This document shows, piece after piece, positions 37,163-45,892 of a stretch of 64,000 nucleotides of DNA (the first letter of the stretch is position 1; each line of letters opens with the position of its first letter). The stretch covers positions 186,001-250,000 of the forward strand of contig JAAERN010000009.1 of assembly GCA_024230295.1 (NCBI GenBank). Reading direction: 5' to 3'. Below the pieces are notes generated by a model, which was given only the letters and a program-made list of their open reading frames with translations, was not told the DNA's origin and did not search any database. The position numbers and the translations under genes were made by a program. Source of the DNA: Planctomycetota bacterium (GTDB lineage: Bacteria > Planctomycetota > Phycisphaerae > Phycisphaerales > SM1A02).

Positions 37163-37194
37163 CAGCGAGCCACGGAGTGGTCCGCGGCTCGCTG
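37163..37194 (-). terminator. Strong hairpin after rpsG, possible terminator or attenuator
   Basis: Arms 37163-37176 and 37181-37194 pair over 14 positions with one A-C mismatch, around a GTGG loop. It lies 27 bases after the rpsG stop on the minus strand and just before the ThiF gene. No U-tract follows, so it may be a 3'-end stabilising structure or a partial terminator separating ribosomal genes from ThiF. Confidence 0.5.
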
Positions 37195-37220
37195 GAATCG
37201 ATCTTATGTATCCCGCTTCG

Positions 37221-37715
37221 CTACCAAGCGAAGTGCGAGAACGCCTTATTGGCCTCGGCCATGCGGTGGGTCTGCTCGCGGGTGTTGCAAGCCTTGCCCT
37301 CGCCATTGGCGGCGTCATAGAGTTCCTTGGCCAATCGATCGGCCAGGGGCTTTCCCTTCTCGGAACGAACCGCCGTGATAATCCAGCGGAAGGCTAGGCT
37401 TTGACGGCGTCGCTGCGTGACTGGCATTGGCACCTGATAGTTGGCACCACCGACTCGCTTGGAACGAACTTCGACGTTCGGCTTGACGTTGTCAATCGCT
37501 CGGCGGAATGCGTCGATCGCCGTGTCCGGCATGCCTTCCCGCTTGTCCTTTTCCATGCGTTTCTTCATCTTGTCGAGCGCCTCGTAAACAACACGCTGCG
37601 CGACGGCTTTTTTGCCGTCGAGCATGACGCAGTTGATGAACTTGGCGAGAACCTTGTCACCGAATCGGGGATCCGGTTGAAGTTGCTTTTCTGATGCTGT
37701 GATCCGACCGGCCAT
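37221..37715 (-). CDS. rpsG: 30S ribosomal protein S7
   Basis: The protein is 164 residues. Family segments are clear: LAKFINCVMLDGKKAVA, the long RRAIDNVKPNVEVRSKRVGG motif, YQVPMPVT and RKxR..A.RW. It binds the 3' major domain of 16S rRNA in the small subunit. An excellent Shine-Dalgarno, AAGGAGGT, precedes the ATG. It follows rpsL by 116 bases; the usual next genes, fusA and tuf, are not here. Confidence 0.97.
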   Translation of the reverse strand: MAGRITASEKQLQPDPRFGDKVLAKFINCVMLDGKKAVAQRVVYEALDKMKKRMEKDKREGMPDTAIDAFRRAIDNVKPNVEVRSKRVGGANYQVPMPVTQRRRQSLAFRWIITAVRSEKGKPLADRLAKELYDAANGEGKACNTREQTHRMAEANKAFSHFAW

Positions 37716-37831
37716 GACTGACCTCCTTCTGGCTCATCCGCCCGATGTTCGGGCACTGTGTTCACTGGCGGGGGTCGAGCCTCGCCGGTTACTTGCCTGC
37801 ATTCAAGTGGTGAATGCTTTGATTGTCGACC

Positions 37832-38206
37832 CTACTTCTTGGGTCGCTTGGTTCCGTACTTGGAGCGTCCCTTGGCTCGACCGTCCACCCCCAGCGTGTC
37901 GTGGCTGCCACGAACAACGTGGTACCTGACGCCGGGAAGGTCACGGACTCGGCCGCCACGAACCAGAACGATCGAGTGCTCCTGAAGGTTGTGTCCTTCG
38001 CCGCCGATATAGGCGGTGACTTCCTTGCCATTCGAGAGGCGAACACGAGCGACCTTTCGAAGTGCCGAGTTTGGCTTCTTCGGAGTCACTGTGCGGACTT
38101 GCAGGCACACGCCTCGTTTTTGAGGACATGCCGCAAGGTCACGGACATAGGACTTGGCCTTCGGGCTTCGTCTGGGCTTGCGAACGAGTTGGTTGATCGT
38201 GGGCAT
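37832..38206 (-). CDS. rpsL: 30S ribosomal protein S12
   Basis: The product is 124 residues and starts [12 protein letters not shown]. The conserved core [27 protein letters not shown] and GVRYHVVRG is present, with the Lys positions altered in streptomycin-resistant mutants (PKKPNS, GRVKDLPGV region, here GRVRDLPGV). The ATG at 38206 has CGGAG 7 bases upstream. The frame stays open further upstream to 38548, but no family similarity extends there. The Arg in GRVRDLPG replaces the usual Lys. Confidence 0.97.
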   Translation of the reverse strand: MPTINQLVRKPRRSPKAKSYVRDLAACPQKRGVCLQVRTVTPKKPNSALRKVARVRLSNGKEVTAYIGGEGHNLQEHSIVLVRGGRVRDLPGVRYHVVRGSHDTLGVDGRAKGRSKYGTKRPKK

Positions 38207-38567
38207 GGGAACTCCGTTGTCGCCAATCAGGCGAGCCGAGTAGTGTATCAGGACGGGCGATTCTGGCAAGGTTGGAGGGTCCAGGTGGAACCAGTTGCGG
38301 CCCTGTCCCAAGCATCCGAGGCCCTCACAAGGCCGCTGGAGGGCAGGGCGGACTGGACCGATACGGACACACAAGTACATGTGATATCGGACTTTGCCGA
38401 AGATGTGCGGCGGCTTTTTGCCCAGCCAACTTGTGGATAAGTGGTGGATTGGTTCACATGGGCTTGGGCGGATTATGGCTTTATAGGGCCCTGGAGGTAG
38501 GTTTTGTGGATGATCCCCCCATTTTGGGGATTCTGAATAGACTGCCACCCTCCATGGAGGCCCCTCG
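38207..38567. other. 361-bp divergent intergenic region (rpsL / rnhA) with DnaA-box-like sites
   Basis: No gene is visible. It must contain the rpsL promoter (minus). TGTGGATAA at 38432-38440 matches the DnaA box consensus perfectly (TTATCCACA on the minus strand) and TGTGGATGA at 38505-38513 differs at one base. TTGGTT at 38449-38454 and ATTATG at 38472-38477 (17-base spacing) could be a promoter for rnhA, overlapping the first box closely. These calls are tentative. Confidence 0.4.
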
Positions 38568-39029
38568 TTGACCCAGACAAGTGTTCATGTCGAGCTCCAT
38601 GCCGATGGGGCTTGCCTTGGAAACCCCGGACCAGGTGGCTGGGCGTGCATCCTGAGGCCCACCGATGGTGGAGACGAAACCGTCTTGGTGGGTGGCGAGG
38701 CCACCACCACGAATAACCGCATGGAACTTCGCGCGGTCCTCGAGGGCCTTCAGGCACTGCCCGATGGCAGCCATGTTGAGTTGACGGCAGACAGCCAATA
38801 TGTCCTGAAGGGACTGGGTGAGTGGTTGGATAACTGGAAACGGCGGGGGTGGCGAACTTCGTCGCGTAAACCTGTCAAGAACGATGACCTTTGGCGGCTC
38901 CTCGATGTGGAACGAGCGCGGCTTGTGTTGTCGTACAACTGGGTGGAAGGTCATACCGGTCATCCGGACAATGAACGCTGCGACATGCTGGCAAAGCAGC
39001 AGGCAGAGATGATGCAGCAGGAGAACTGA
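38568..39029 (+). CDS. rnhA: Ribonuclease HI
   Basis: The product is 153 residues, the normal length. Active-site Asp/Glu positions are visible: [15 protein letters not shown] (first Asp), [13 protein letters not shown] (Glu), [11 protein letters not shown] (Asp) and [12 protein letters not shown] (His and last Asp). It cleaves RNA in RNA-DNA hybrids. The start is an unusual TTG at 38568 with GGAGG 7 bases upstream; no ATG/GTG that keeps the first strand is available. The next gene, purL, begins one base after the stop. Confidence 0.95.
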   Translation: MTQTSVHVELHADGACLGNPGPGGWACILRPTDGGDETVLVGGEATTTNNRMELRAVLEGLQALPDGSHVELTADSQYVLKGLGEWLDNWKRRGWRTSSRKPVKNDDLWRLLDVERARLVLSYNWVEGHTGHPDNERCDMLAKQQAEMMQQEN

Positions 39030-39030
39030 T

Positions 39031-41943
39031 GTGAGCGTGCATCGAGTGGAAGTACGACCGCGAACCGAAGCAGGCGATCCGGCTGGACGTGCTGCGGTAG
39101 CCAGTATCAAGTCGATTGATCGAACTGCAGTTCCAACTGCCATTGAGACTGCCAATGTCTATCTCATCGAAGGTGATCTTGATGAGTCGGACGTTCTTCG
39201 CATCGCCGAGGAGCTACTTGCTCATCCGGTGACCGATCGGGTTGTCATCGGCGCAGCGGCTCCGCTCGCGACAGCGCTGATCGAAGTGCATCCGCTTCCA
39301 GGCGTGATGGATCCTGAAGCCGAAGCCGTTGAAGCCGCCATCGACTCGCTTGTCGATACGACTGTTCGGGTTCGAACCGCCGTCAGATACGACATGCACG
39401 GTGTTGGTGACGAGGAAGGCCGCGTGATTGCCTCGACGTGCTTGGCAAATCCACTCATCCACGATGTTCATGTCGGCGCCTCACACCCAGATGCGCTTCC
39501 TCATGGCCACGCCCACGATATGACTGTGCGTGAGGTACCACTTCGGAACCTTGACGAAGCGTCGATGGAGAAACTCAGCCGGGACGCCCACTTGTTCCTC
39601 TCGCTCGGCGAGATGCAGGCGGTGCGAGACCACTTCATCGGGCTTGGCCGCGAACCGCGAGAGATTGAGTTGGAGACTATTGCGCAGACATGGTCGGAGC
39701 ACTGTGTTCACAAGACGCTCAAGGCCACGATCGACTACGAAGGTGAGCTTCCCGGAGCCGACGAGATTCCCGGAGCCGAGCGGCTTCCAGACGGCCGCCT
39801 TCGGATTCACAATCTCTTGAAGTCGACGGTTGCGGCTGCGACACATCGGCTTATGGATGAGGGGTTGTCCGATTGGTGCCTTTCGGTGTTTGTCGACAAT
39901 GCCGGCATCGTCGGCTTCGACGAAGAGAACGCCGTGTGTTTCAAGGTCGAGACGCACAATCACCCGTCAGCGCTCGAGCCATACGGCGGCGCCGCAACCG
40001 GGATTGGTGGCTGCATTCGTGATGTCATCGGCACGGGCTTGGCGGCACGTCCGATTGCCGCAACAGACGTCTTCTGTGTGGCACCGCTTGATACGCAAGA
40101 AGTTCCAGCGGGATGCTTGCATCCGCGGCGTACTCTTTCTCGCGTGGTCGAAGGCGTTCGTGACTATGGCAACAGGATGGGAATTCCCACCCTGGATGGG
40201 ACTGTCTGGTTCGACGAGGGCCATATTGGGAACCCGCTGGTGTACTGCGGCTGCGTCGGGGTTATGCCGAGGGATCGTGTTGCGGGCGATCCTCAACCTG
40301 GGGACAGGATCATCGCAATGGGAGGCCGGACAGGACGTGATGGCATCCACGGCGCCACCTTCTCGTCGGCGGAACTCACGGATACGCACGCGGACGAGTT
40401 TTCGCACGCCGTTCAGATCGGCAACCCGATCACCGAGAAGAAAGTGCTCGATGCGATCTTGGCCGCTCGTGATCATGAAGACGGATGCCTCTTCAGCGCC
40501 ATCACTGATTGCGGCGCAGGTGGTTTCAGCAGCGCCGTTGGTGAGATGGGCGAGCAACTCGGCGGTGAAGTTCATCTGGACCGCGCGCCGTTGAAATATG
40601 CCGGTCTGACGCCGACCGAGATCTGGATCAGCGAGGCGCAGGAACGCATGGTTCTGGCTGTTCCAGAGGATCGGCTCGAGATACTCGCGGCCATCTGTGA
40701 AGCGCACGAAGTGGAATGGTGTGACCTCGGTACGTTCGGGACCGAGGATCGCTCGCTGATCCTCAAGTATGACGGCGATGAAATCGGACGACTCTCGATG
40801 GAATTCATGCATGAGGGACTTCCCGGCCGCGTCCGCGAAGCGGCATGGACGCCTTCCATTACCGCAGCGACTACGCCGTCATCTCGTAGTGAAACTGATA
40901 TCGCCGAGACACTCGTCGCGCTGCTCTCGCATCCAAACATCGCGTCCAAGCAGGACATCGTTCGGCAGTACGACCACGAAGTACAAGGTCGCACTATCGT
41001 TAAGCCATTCGTTGGCCCAGGCGGCGACGGGCCCGGCGATGCCGCGGTCATTACACCTGTCCGTGGTTCAACGCGTGGCCTTGCCATCGGGACCGGGCTG
41101 GCGACCGGATGGTGCGATGACCCATACCTCATGGTTTTGGCTGCTGTGGATGAGTGTGTCCGCAATCTGGTGTGCGTCGGCGCCAATCCGGAACGCATCG
41201 CCATTCTTGATAATTACTGCTGGCCCGGATGTGAGAATCCTCAGCGGATGGCAGAGTTGGTTCGCGCTTCTGTTGGGTGTCTGCATGCAGGATTGGCGTA
41301 CCAAACACCGTTCATCAGCGGCAAAGACTCGCTCAACAATCAATTCACCACCGACTCGGGCGAGACAATTCATATTCCTCCGACCATGCTCATTAGTGGG
41401 TTTGGCATCGTCCCGGACATCAATCGCTGTGTGACTATGGATGCCAAGCAATGTGGCAATGTCGTACTGCTTGTGGGCGAGACGACAGGAGACATCGGCG
41501 GAAGCCACCTACTTCGTGTGGCGCCAGATGCACCGGGACAGATTGCGTTGCCAGTGACGGATATCAATGCCGGCGCGAGCCGGGCCCGCGCTGTTGCCAC
41601 GATCATTGCAGACGGTCTGGTGGCCGCGGCGCACGACTGCAGTGAGGGCGGGCTACTTGTTGCCGCTGCTGAGATGGCGGGCGCTGGTGGACTTGGGCTT
41701 TCTCTCGACGCGGCAGCAATCGCTGGCGAGCACGATTTGGTGACGGCGTGCTTTGCTGAAACGCCATCTCGATATCTGCTTGAGGTTCGCCCGGACAATG
41801 TGGACGCAGTTGCCGAGCGGCTTTGCGAGCATCCATTCTGTGTCATCGGAACCGTGACCGAGTCACCGACCCTAACCCTTGGCGAACTCAACTTGCCGGT
41901 GTCCGAGTTGTACTCGGCTTGGAGGCATGGACTGAAACTATGA
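39031..41943 (+). CDS. purL: Phosphoribosylformylglycinamidine synthase with fused PurS-like repeats (PurS-PurS-PurL)
   Basis: The protein is 970 residues, far longer than a stand-alone small PurL (about 730). Residues about 4-75 and 82-155 each look like a PurS fold (RVEVRPR..GDPAGRA, LAHPVTDRV; and LIEVHPLPGVMDPEAEA, LANPLIHDVHVG). From about 170 it is PurL: LSLGEMQAVRDHF, TWSEHCVHKT, NHPSALEPYGGAATGIGG, ISDCGAGG-type AITDCGAGGFSSA, and C-terminal ATP-binding motif HDCSEGGLLVA. It converts FGAR to FGAM with ATP and ammonia delivered by PurQ, encoded 39 bases downstream. GTG is the start. Confidence 0.95.
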   Translation: MSVHRVEVRPRTEAGDPAGRAAVASIKSIDRTAVPTAIETANVYLIEGDLDESDVLRIAEELLAHPVTDRVVIGAAAPLATALIEVHPLPGVMDPEAEAVEAAIDSLVDTTVRVRTAVRYDMHGVGDEEGRVIASTCLANPLIHDVHVGASHPDALPHGHAHDMTVREVPLRNLDEASMEKLSRDAHLFLSLGEMQAVRDHFIGLGREPREIELETIAQTWSEHCVHKTLKATIDYEGELPGADEIPGAERLPDGRLRIHNLLKSTVAAATHRLMDEGLSDWCLSVFVDNAGIVGFDEENAVCFKVETHNHPSALEPYGGAATGIGGCIRDVIGTGLAARPIAATDVFCVAPLDTQEVPAGCLHPRRTLSRVVEGVRDYGNRMGIPTLDGTVWFDEGHIGNPLVYCGCVGVMPRDRVAGDPQPGDRIIAMGGRTGRDGIHGATFSSAELTDTHADEFSHAVQIGNPITEKKVLDAILAARDHEDGCLFSAITDCGAGGFSSAVGEMGEQLGGEVHLDRAPLKYAGLTPTEIWISEAQERMVLAVPEDRLEILAAICEAHEVEWCDLGTFGTEDRSLILKYDGDEIGRLSMEFMHEGLPGRVREAAWTPSITAATTPSSRSETDIAETLVALLSHPNIASKQDIVRQYDHEVQGRTIVKPFVGPGGDGPGDAAVITPVRGSTRGLAIGTGLATGWCDDPYLMVLAAVDECVRNLVCVGANPERIAILDNYCWPGCENPQRMAELVRASVGCLHAGLAYQTPFISGKDSLNNQFTTDSGETIHIPPTMLISGFGIVPDINRCVTMDAKQCGNVVLLVGETTGDIGGSHLLRVAPDAPGQIALPVTDINAGASRARAVATIIADGLVAAAHDCSEGGLLVAAAEMAGAGGLGLSLDAAAIAGEHDLVTACFAETPSRYLLEVRPDNVDAVAERLCEHPFCVIGTVTESPTLTLGELNLPVSELYSAWRHGLKL

Positions 41944-41982
41944 CTCGCGAGGCACGTGGGTCTCTTCGCATATCATGCCATT

Positions 41983-42771
41983 ATGCGACCGCGAGCACTC
42001 GTATTGACCGCCCCCGGAATCAACTGCGACCTTGAGCTTGCAGAAGCTTTTGATCTTGCGGGCGCAGACGCGGTGCGGATGCATCTCAACGAGATTGCAG
42101 CGGATCCATCGCGCATCGATGAATTCGACCTGATCGGGCTGCCCGGCGGTTTTTCATATGGCGATGCCATCGCGGCTGGACGAATCTTGGCGGTGATGCT
42201 TCGCGCCACCGTTCTTGATCGCCTTCACGCCGCCGTCGACCGTGGAGTTCCGATGATTGCCCCGTGCAACGGTTTCCAAATCGCCGTGCAGGCAGGACTG
42301 CTTCCCGGCCCACGCCCCGATGCACCAGCCACGACCGAGGCGGCGCTTCTAGAGAACGACGGTGGACGTTTTGTTGATCGGTGGGTTCGTGTGGAGTATC
42401 CCTCTTCGAAGTGCATCTGGACGCAGGGTCTGGAATCAAGCGGTGCAGCCGCGGTGTTGCCTATTGCGCACGGTGAGGGTCGGTTTCATACAAGTGACGC
42501 GACGTTGGCGCGACTGAGCGCGGACGAGTGCATTGCTGTGCGGTACGCCGCTGGCGACGACCCGAACGGGTCGCTTGGACGCGTCGCGGGTGTTTGCGAT
42601 CACACGGGATTAGTTCTGGGACTGATGCCACATCCCGAGCGGTATCTCCATTGGTCGCAGCATCCATCATGGACTCGTATGACACCACCAACCAACGAAC
42701 CACCCGGCCTACAGATGTTCCGAAGTGCTGTATCGCACGTGCTGGCCAACAGGGCATCCGCAACGGCATGA
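41983..42771 (+). CDS. purQ: Phosphoribosylformylglycinamidine synthase, glutaminase subunit
   Basis: The product is 262 residues and is a class-I glutamine amidotransferase. Catalytic Cys lies in APCNGFQI (nucleophile elbow, C near residue 98) and His/Glu in LMPHPERYLHW. It begins ALVLTAPGINCDLELAEAF, the PurQ-specific N-terminus. It supplies ammonia to PurL. The ATG at 41983 is preferred over the GTG at 41956 because it starts directly at the conserved beta-strand. With a separate purS absent, the PurS function is fused to PurL. Confidence 0.96.
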   Translation: MRPRALVLTAPGINCDLELAEAFDLAGADAVRMHLNEIAADPSRIDEFDLIGLPGGFSYGDAIAAGRILAVMLRATVLDRLHAAVDRGVPMIAPCNGFQIAVQAGLLPGPRPDAPATTEAALLENDGGRFVDRWVRVEYPSSKCIWTQGLESSGAAAVLPIAHGEGRFHTSDATLARLSADECIAVRYAAGDDPNGSLGRVAGVCDHTGLVLGLMPHPERYLHWSQHPSWTRMTPPTNEPPGLQMFRSAVSHVLANRASATA

Positions 42772-42787
42772 CCCGGCGGGAGGACAC

Positions 42788-43939
42788 GTGCCCCCGATAG
42801 ACCCATTCAAATACAGTGGTAGTGGTCCAAACCTGGAGCCGCGTCTGTGTTCGAAGTGCGGGTACGACCTTCGCAGATTGCACTCGGCGCGGCCATGTCC
42901 CGAATGCGGGCAAGTACAAACATCCAACGCACCTGTGCCGGATCGCTCAACTTCCGGAATGGCCTGTGTGAAGTGCGGCACACCGACTCCCGGACTACCG
43001 CTCGGTGCTATGTGCCGTGAGTGTGCCCAGAAGCTCCCACCTCCACCCGAAACACCGGCGGACATGGGTGGGCTCGATTCCGGATCAAGGATGACCGGCG
43101 CCACATGCCAGTCGTGCGGCTACTCCATGCGTGGCTTACCGCCGATGCAGCCGTGCCCCGAGTGCGGAAGCGTTCCGCCAAGCCCTCGAACCGAGGGACA
43201 CGTGACCAAGTCCCGACCGACGATTTTGGCGGCTGGCGAAATATCGATACGAATCACCAATCAATGGCGGTGCTCGCTTGTATTTCGTGGTGCCATGTTG
43301 ACCGTGCTTCTGGGCGTCATAGCTGTTGGAGTCATCGGCATCATTTCGATGATCGAGTTGCCGCGTGCCCAGTATTGCAAGGCGCTGGCGATAACTGCGG
43401 CGGCTGTTGCAATTGCGGCATGGGCCTTGACGCCAGCGGGTTTGGATCGAGAGCGGCCCGCTTGGATCATGGTGCGGTGGGGCGCACGCATTGGCCTGCT
43501 GTTGTGGCCACTCGGTTTGTGGTCTGCAGCGGACCCGGCAGCCAACCAGTGGGAGTCGGTTGTATTGCAGTTCGTCGGAATTGTTGGCGCAATGCTCTTT
43601 CTTGCCACGCTGGCATCGATCGCTCGCGAAGTGGAGTTGCTGTACACCTCCCGGCGACTGACGACCCTCGCATTCTTGGCAATTCCAGTTGGCATCTTTA
43701 CGTGGATCATGCCGTTCCCTGAGTCTCGGCTTGTCATACCGGACGGCCCCATCGGGATGATCGGCATGGTGTTCTTGATTGTGTCGATACTGCCTTGGTA
43801 TTGGTTTCTCGTGCAAGTTGGACGCTCAGCCCAGGACCTCCTCTCGGAGAGTGGGTGGGCCGCTCGAGCCCGCCTGGATCGTGTGAGGCGGGATGCGGCA
43901 TTTCGAGCTCGGATGGATCGCGAGGAATTCGGAGATTGA
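42788..43939 (+). CDS. Zinc-ribbon multi-pass membrane protein
   Basis: The product is 383 residues from a GTG preceded by GGGAGG. The N-terminal 140 residues carry several CxxC zinc-ribbon modules: CSKCGYDLRRL...CPECG, CVKCG...CREC, and CQSCGYSMRGLP...CPECG. The rest has about five hydrophobic segments (about 184-205, 217-236, 253-272, 284-302, 318-336 and 345-362). The CGYDLR/CPECG unit is common in planctomycete membrane proteins of unknown function. It follows purQ by 16 bases, so it is probably cotranscribed with the purine genes without evident functional link. Confidence 0.75.
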   Translation: MPPIDPFKYSGSGPNLEPRLCSKCGYDLRRLHSARPCPECGQVQTSNAPVPDRSTSGMACVKCGTPTPGLPLGAMCRECAQKLPPPPETPADMGGLDSGSRMTGATCQSCGYSMRGLPPMQPCPECGSVPPSPRTEGHVTKSRPTILAAGEISIRITNQWRCSLVFRGAMLTVLLGVIAVGVIGIISMIELPRAQYCKALAITAAAVAIAAWALTPAGLDRERPAWIMVRWGARIGLLLWPLGLWSAADPAANQWESVVLQFVGIVGAMLFLATLASIAREVELLYTSRRLTTLAFLAIPVGIFTWIMPFPESRLVIPDGPIGMIGMVFLIVSILPWYWFLVQVGRSAQDLLSESGWAARARLDRVRRDAAFRARMDREEFGD

Positions 43940-43993
43940 TCGCGGCATCGCCCTGTGGTGTTTACCATGTCCGGCTGAATCGGGAGAGTTGTG

Positions 43994-45025
43994 ATGACAG
44001 ACAAGACACTTCGCTGCGCCGTGATCGGCGTCGGTCGCATGGGCCGTCACCATGCTCGCGTGTACGCTCAAATGTCCGGTGCCGAGTTGGTCGGGGTGGT
44101 TGACCACGACGCCGGCCGGGCCGCGAACATCGTCGAGGAGTGGGGCGGCGAGGCGTTTGCTTCGATCGAAGAACTGCTCGCGCACGGCGTTGATGCCGTC
44201 ACGATCGCAACGCCGACAATTCACCACCGCGCTGCGGCAGAGCAGTTGCTTACTGCGGGTGTCGCCTGCCTGATCGAAAAGCCGCTGGCGCCGACGGCCG
44301 AAGATGCCGCCGCGATTGCTGCTGCCGCGGGCGCTGCAGGCGTGGCGCTTCAGGTGGGACACGTGGTTCGGTATGACCCGGTCATGCAGGCGATCAAGTC
44401 ACTTGGTGAGTTGAATCCCCGGCATCTTGAGTTGCATCGAATCAGCCCAATGACATTCCGGAGCGTGGACGTCGGCGTCGTGCTCGACATGATGATTCAC
44501 GATCTCGACCTGCTGACGATGCTCGTTGGCGAGGCGCCAGAAGATGTGCAGGCAAGCGCCGTGGCAGTACTTGGCGAAGCCGAAGATGTGTGCAATGTCA
44601 GGATGACCTATCCCGCTTCAGCAGACGGACACCGGTGCGTTGCAAATATCACGGCGTCGCGTCTGGCGATGAAGACCGAGCGAACACTCCGGATCATCTC
44701 CGAGGACATCTACATCTCGGCCGACTTTGTGGAGCGGACGGTGAAGGTCATTCGCAAGGCTGCCAACGCAGAACAAATCGCTGCGCTGCGAACACAACTC
44801 GCCGCCGGTGAGGATCTCAGCAACGTGAACTATCTCGATCTCGTGCAGTTCGAAGATCTTGAGATTGAAGATGCCGAGCCGCTCAAATTGCAGGCCGAGG
44901 ACTTTCTTCGCAGTGTGCGAACCGGCGAGCGACCGCCAGTTGATGCCGAGGCTGGCTCGCTAGCGGTGCAGGTGGCCGAGCGCATCGTTGAAACGGCGCG
45001 TGGGGGTCAGTTGAGCCTGACTTGA
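43994..45025 (+). CDS. Gfo/Idh/MocA family oxidoreductase (cytoplasmic)
   Basis: The product is 343 residues with an N-terminal Rossmann motif VIGVGRMGRHHARVY and EKPLAPTAEDA. MIHDLDLL carries the conserved HD of the catalytic region. Unlike the copy at 33942 it has no export signal. The substrate is unknown. In many bacteria a relative with this length sits beside lipid A or UDP-sugar genes (WbpB-like), but no such neighbour is seen. GGGAGAG lies before the ATG, and rlmE follows by 10 bases. Confidence 0.88.
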   Translation: MTDKTLRCAVIGVGRMGRHHARVYAQMSGAELVGVVDHDAGRAANIVEEWGGEAFASIEELLAHGVDAVTIATPTIHHRAAAEQLLTAGVACLIEKPLAPTAEDAAAIAAAAGAAGVALQVGHVVRYDPVMQAIKSLGELNPRHLELHRISPMTFRSVDVGVVLDMMIHDLDLLTMLVGEAPEDVQASAVAVLGEAEDVCNVRMTYPASADGHRCVANITASRLAMKTERTLRIISEDIYISADFVERTVKVIRKAANAEQIAALRTQLAAGEDLSNVNYLDLVQFEDLEIEDAEPLKLQAEDFLRSVRTGERPPVDAEAGSLAVQVAERIVETARGGQLSLT

Positions 45026-45035
45026 CGCGCATCCG

Positions 45036-45692
45036 ATGGCCGAGCGAGAGATTCACGATCACTGGTCCCGTGAGGCAAAGCGGAAACGCTATCGCTCGCG
45101 AGCGGCGTTCAAACTCAAGCAGATTGATGATCGCCGCGGTGTCCTAAAGAAGGGCGATCAGGTGCTCGACCTTGGATGCGCGCCGGGTTCGTGGTTGCAG
45201 GTCATCGCTGAACGTATCGGACCGAAAGGCCGTGGATGGGGCATTGACCTTCAGCCTGTGTCGGGTGGCTTGCCCGAGAACGTCACGGCCTTGGAGGGCA
45301 ACGCGGAAGACCCCGAAGGCGCTGGCGTCCCGGCGGAGATGCAATTTGATGTGTTGCTCTCGGACATGATGCCTTCAACGACCGGAAGCCGCGACACTGA
45401 TCACTTCCGCAGTCTGGCGGTGTGCGAACTGGCGTTGGATCTCTGTCCGCGTTGGCTCAAGCCAGGCGGCGTGCTTGTGATGAAGTTGCTCGAAGGATCT
45501 GCGATGCCGCAGCTTCTTGCGACTACGCGTGAGCGATTCGAGCGGGTCAAGCCCTTCAAGCCAGAGGCCTCGCGTAAGGAGTCCACCGAGATCTTCGTCA
45601 TCGCGCATGGCTACAAGCCACCTCCCGATGACCCACACGATGACGCCCCTTCGACCGCTGGCGGTCCACCACCGGTGCCGGAAGGGTGGTGA
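45036..45692 (+). CDS. rlmE: 23S rRNA (uridine-2'-O)-methyltransferase RlmE/FtsJ
   Basis: The product is 218 residues. Family features: the N-terminal YRSRAAFKL (catalytic Lys), SAM motif VLDLGCAPGSWLQV, LLSDMMPS (catalytic Asp), LVMKLLEG (second Lys) and ESTEIFVIA (Glu), completing the K-D-K-E tetrad. It methylates U2552 in the A-loop of 23S rRNA. The C-terminal tail (YKPPPDDPHDD...PPVPEGW) is Pro/Asp-rich, and its coding sequence is duplicated just downstream (45717-45800). Confidence 0.95.
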   Translation: MAEREIHDHWSREAKRKRYRSRAAFKLKQIDDRRGVLKKGDQVLDLGCAPGSWLQVIAERIGPKGRGWGIDLQPVSGGLPENVTALEGNAEDPEGAGVPAEMQFDVLLSDMMPSTTGSRDTDHFRSLAVCELALDLCPRWLKPGGVLVMKLLEGSAMPQLLATTRERFERVKPFKPEASRKESTEIFVIAHGYKPPPDDPHDDAPSTAGGPPPVPEGW

Positions 45693-45800
45693 CTTGGCGC
45701 ACGCTGCAAGCAATGGATGGCTACAAGCCACCTCCCGATGACCCACGCGATGACGCCCCTTTGACCGCTGGCGGTCCACTACCGGTGCCCGAGGGGTGGT
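45607..45800 (+). repeat. Tandem direct repeat duplicating the rlmE 3' end (2 x 84 bp, 110-bp period)
   Basis: Bases 45607-45690 (end of rlmE) and 45717-45800 are about 95% identical, with only a few substitutions (for example CACACGA vs CACGCGA, TTCGACC vs TTTGACC, CCACCAC vs CCACTAC). The spacer is 26 bp. In the second copy the frame is broken relative to rlmE, so it encodes nothing visible. It sits directly before the thiC riboswitch and looks like a recent duplication. Confidence 0.95.
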
Positions 45801-45802
45801 AG

Positions 45803-45888
45803 GCTGTCCTTGCCTCGGGGCGCCGCGCGGACGTGGCTGAGATGAACCCGTCAAACCTGATCCGGTTCGTACCGGCGGAGGGAAGGCC
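45803..45888 (+). promoter_or_regulatory. TPP riboswitch (THI element) upstream of thiC
   Basis: The conserved TPP aptamer strings are all present in order: CGGGGCGCC, GGCTGAGAT, ACCCGTCAAACCTGATC, then a CCGGTTCGTACCGG hairpin and GGAGGGAA. The RNA would bind thiamine pyrophosphate. The only good ribosome-binding sequence for thiC (GGAGGGAAGG, about 45877-45886) is inside the 3' part of the aptamer, so ligand binding should block translation start directly. An in-frame ATG at 45842 lies within the aptamer and was rejected as the start. Confidence 0.93.
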
Positions 45889-45892
45889 AACT

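Noticed and set aside
45842-45892. Earlier in-frame ATG codons for thiC
   Set aside because: They lie inside the TPP aptamer (within the conserved ACCCGTCAAACC region), which must be RNA, not coding sequence.
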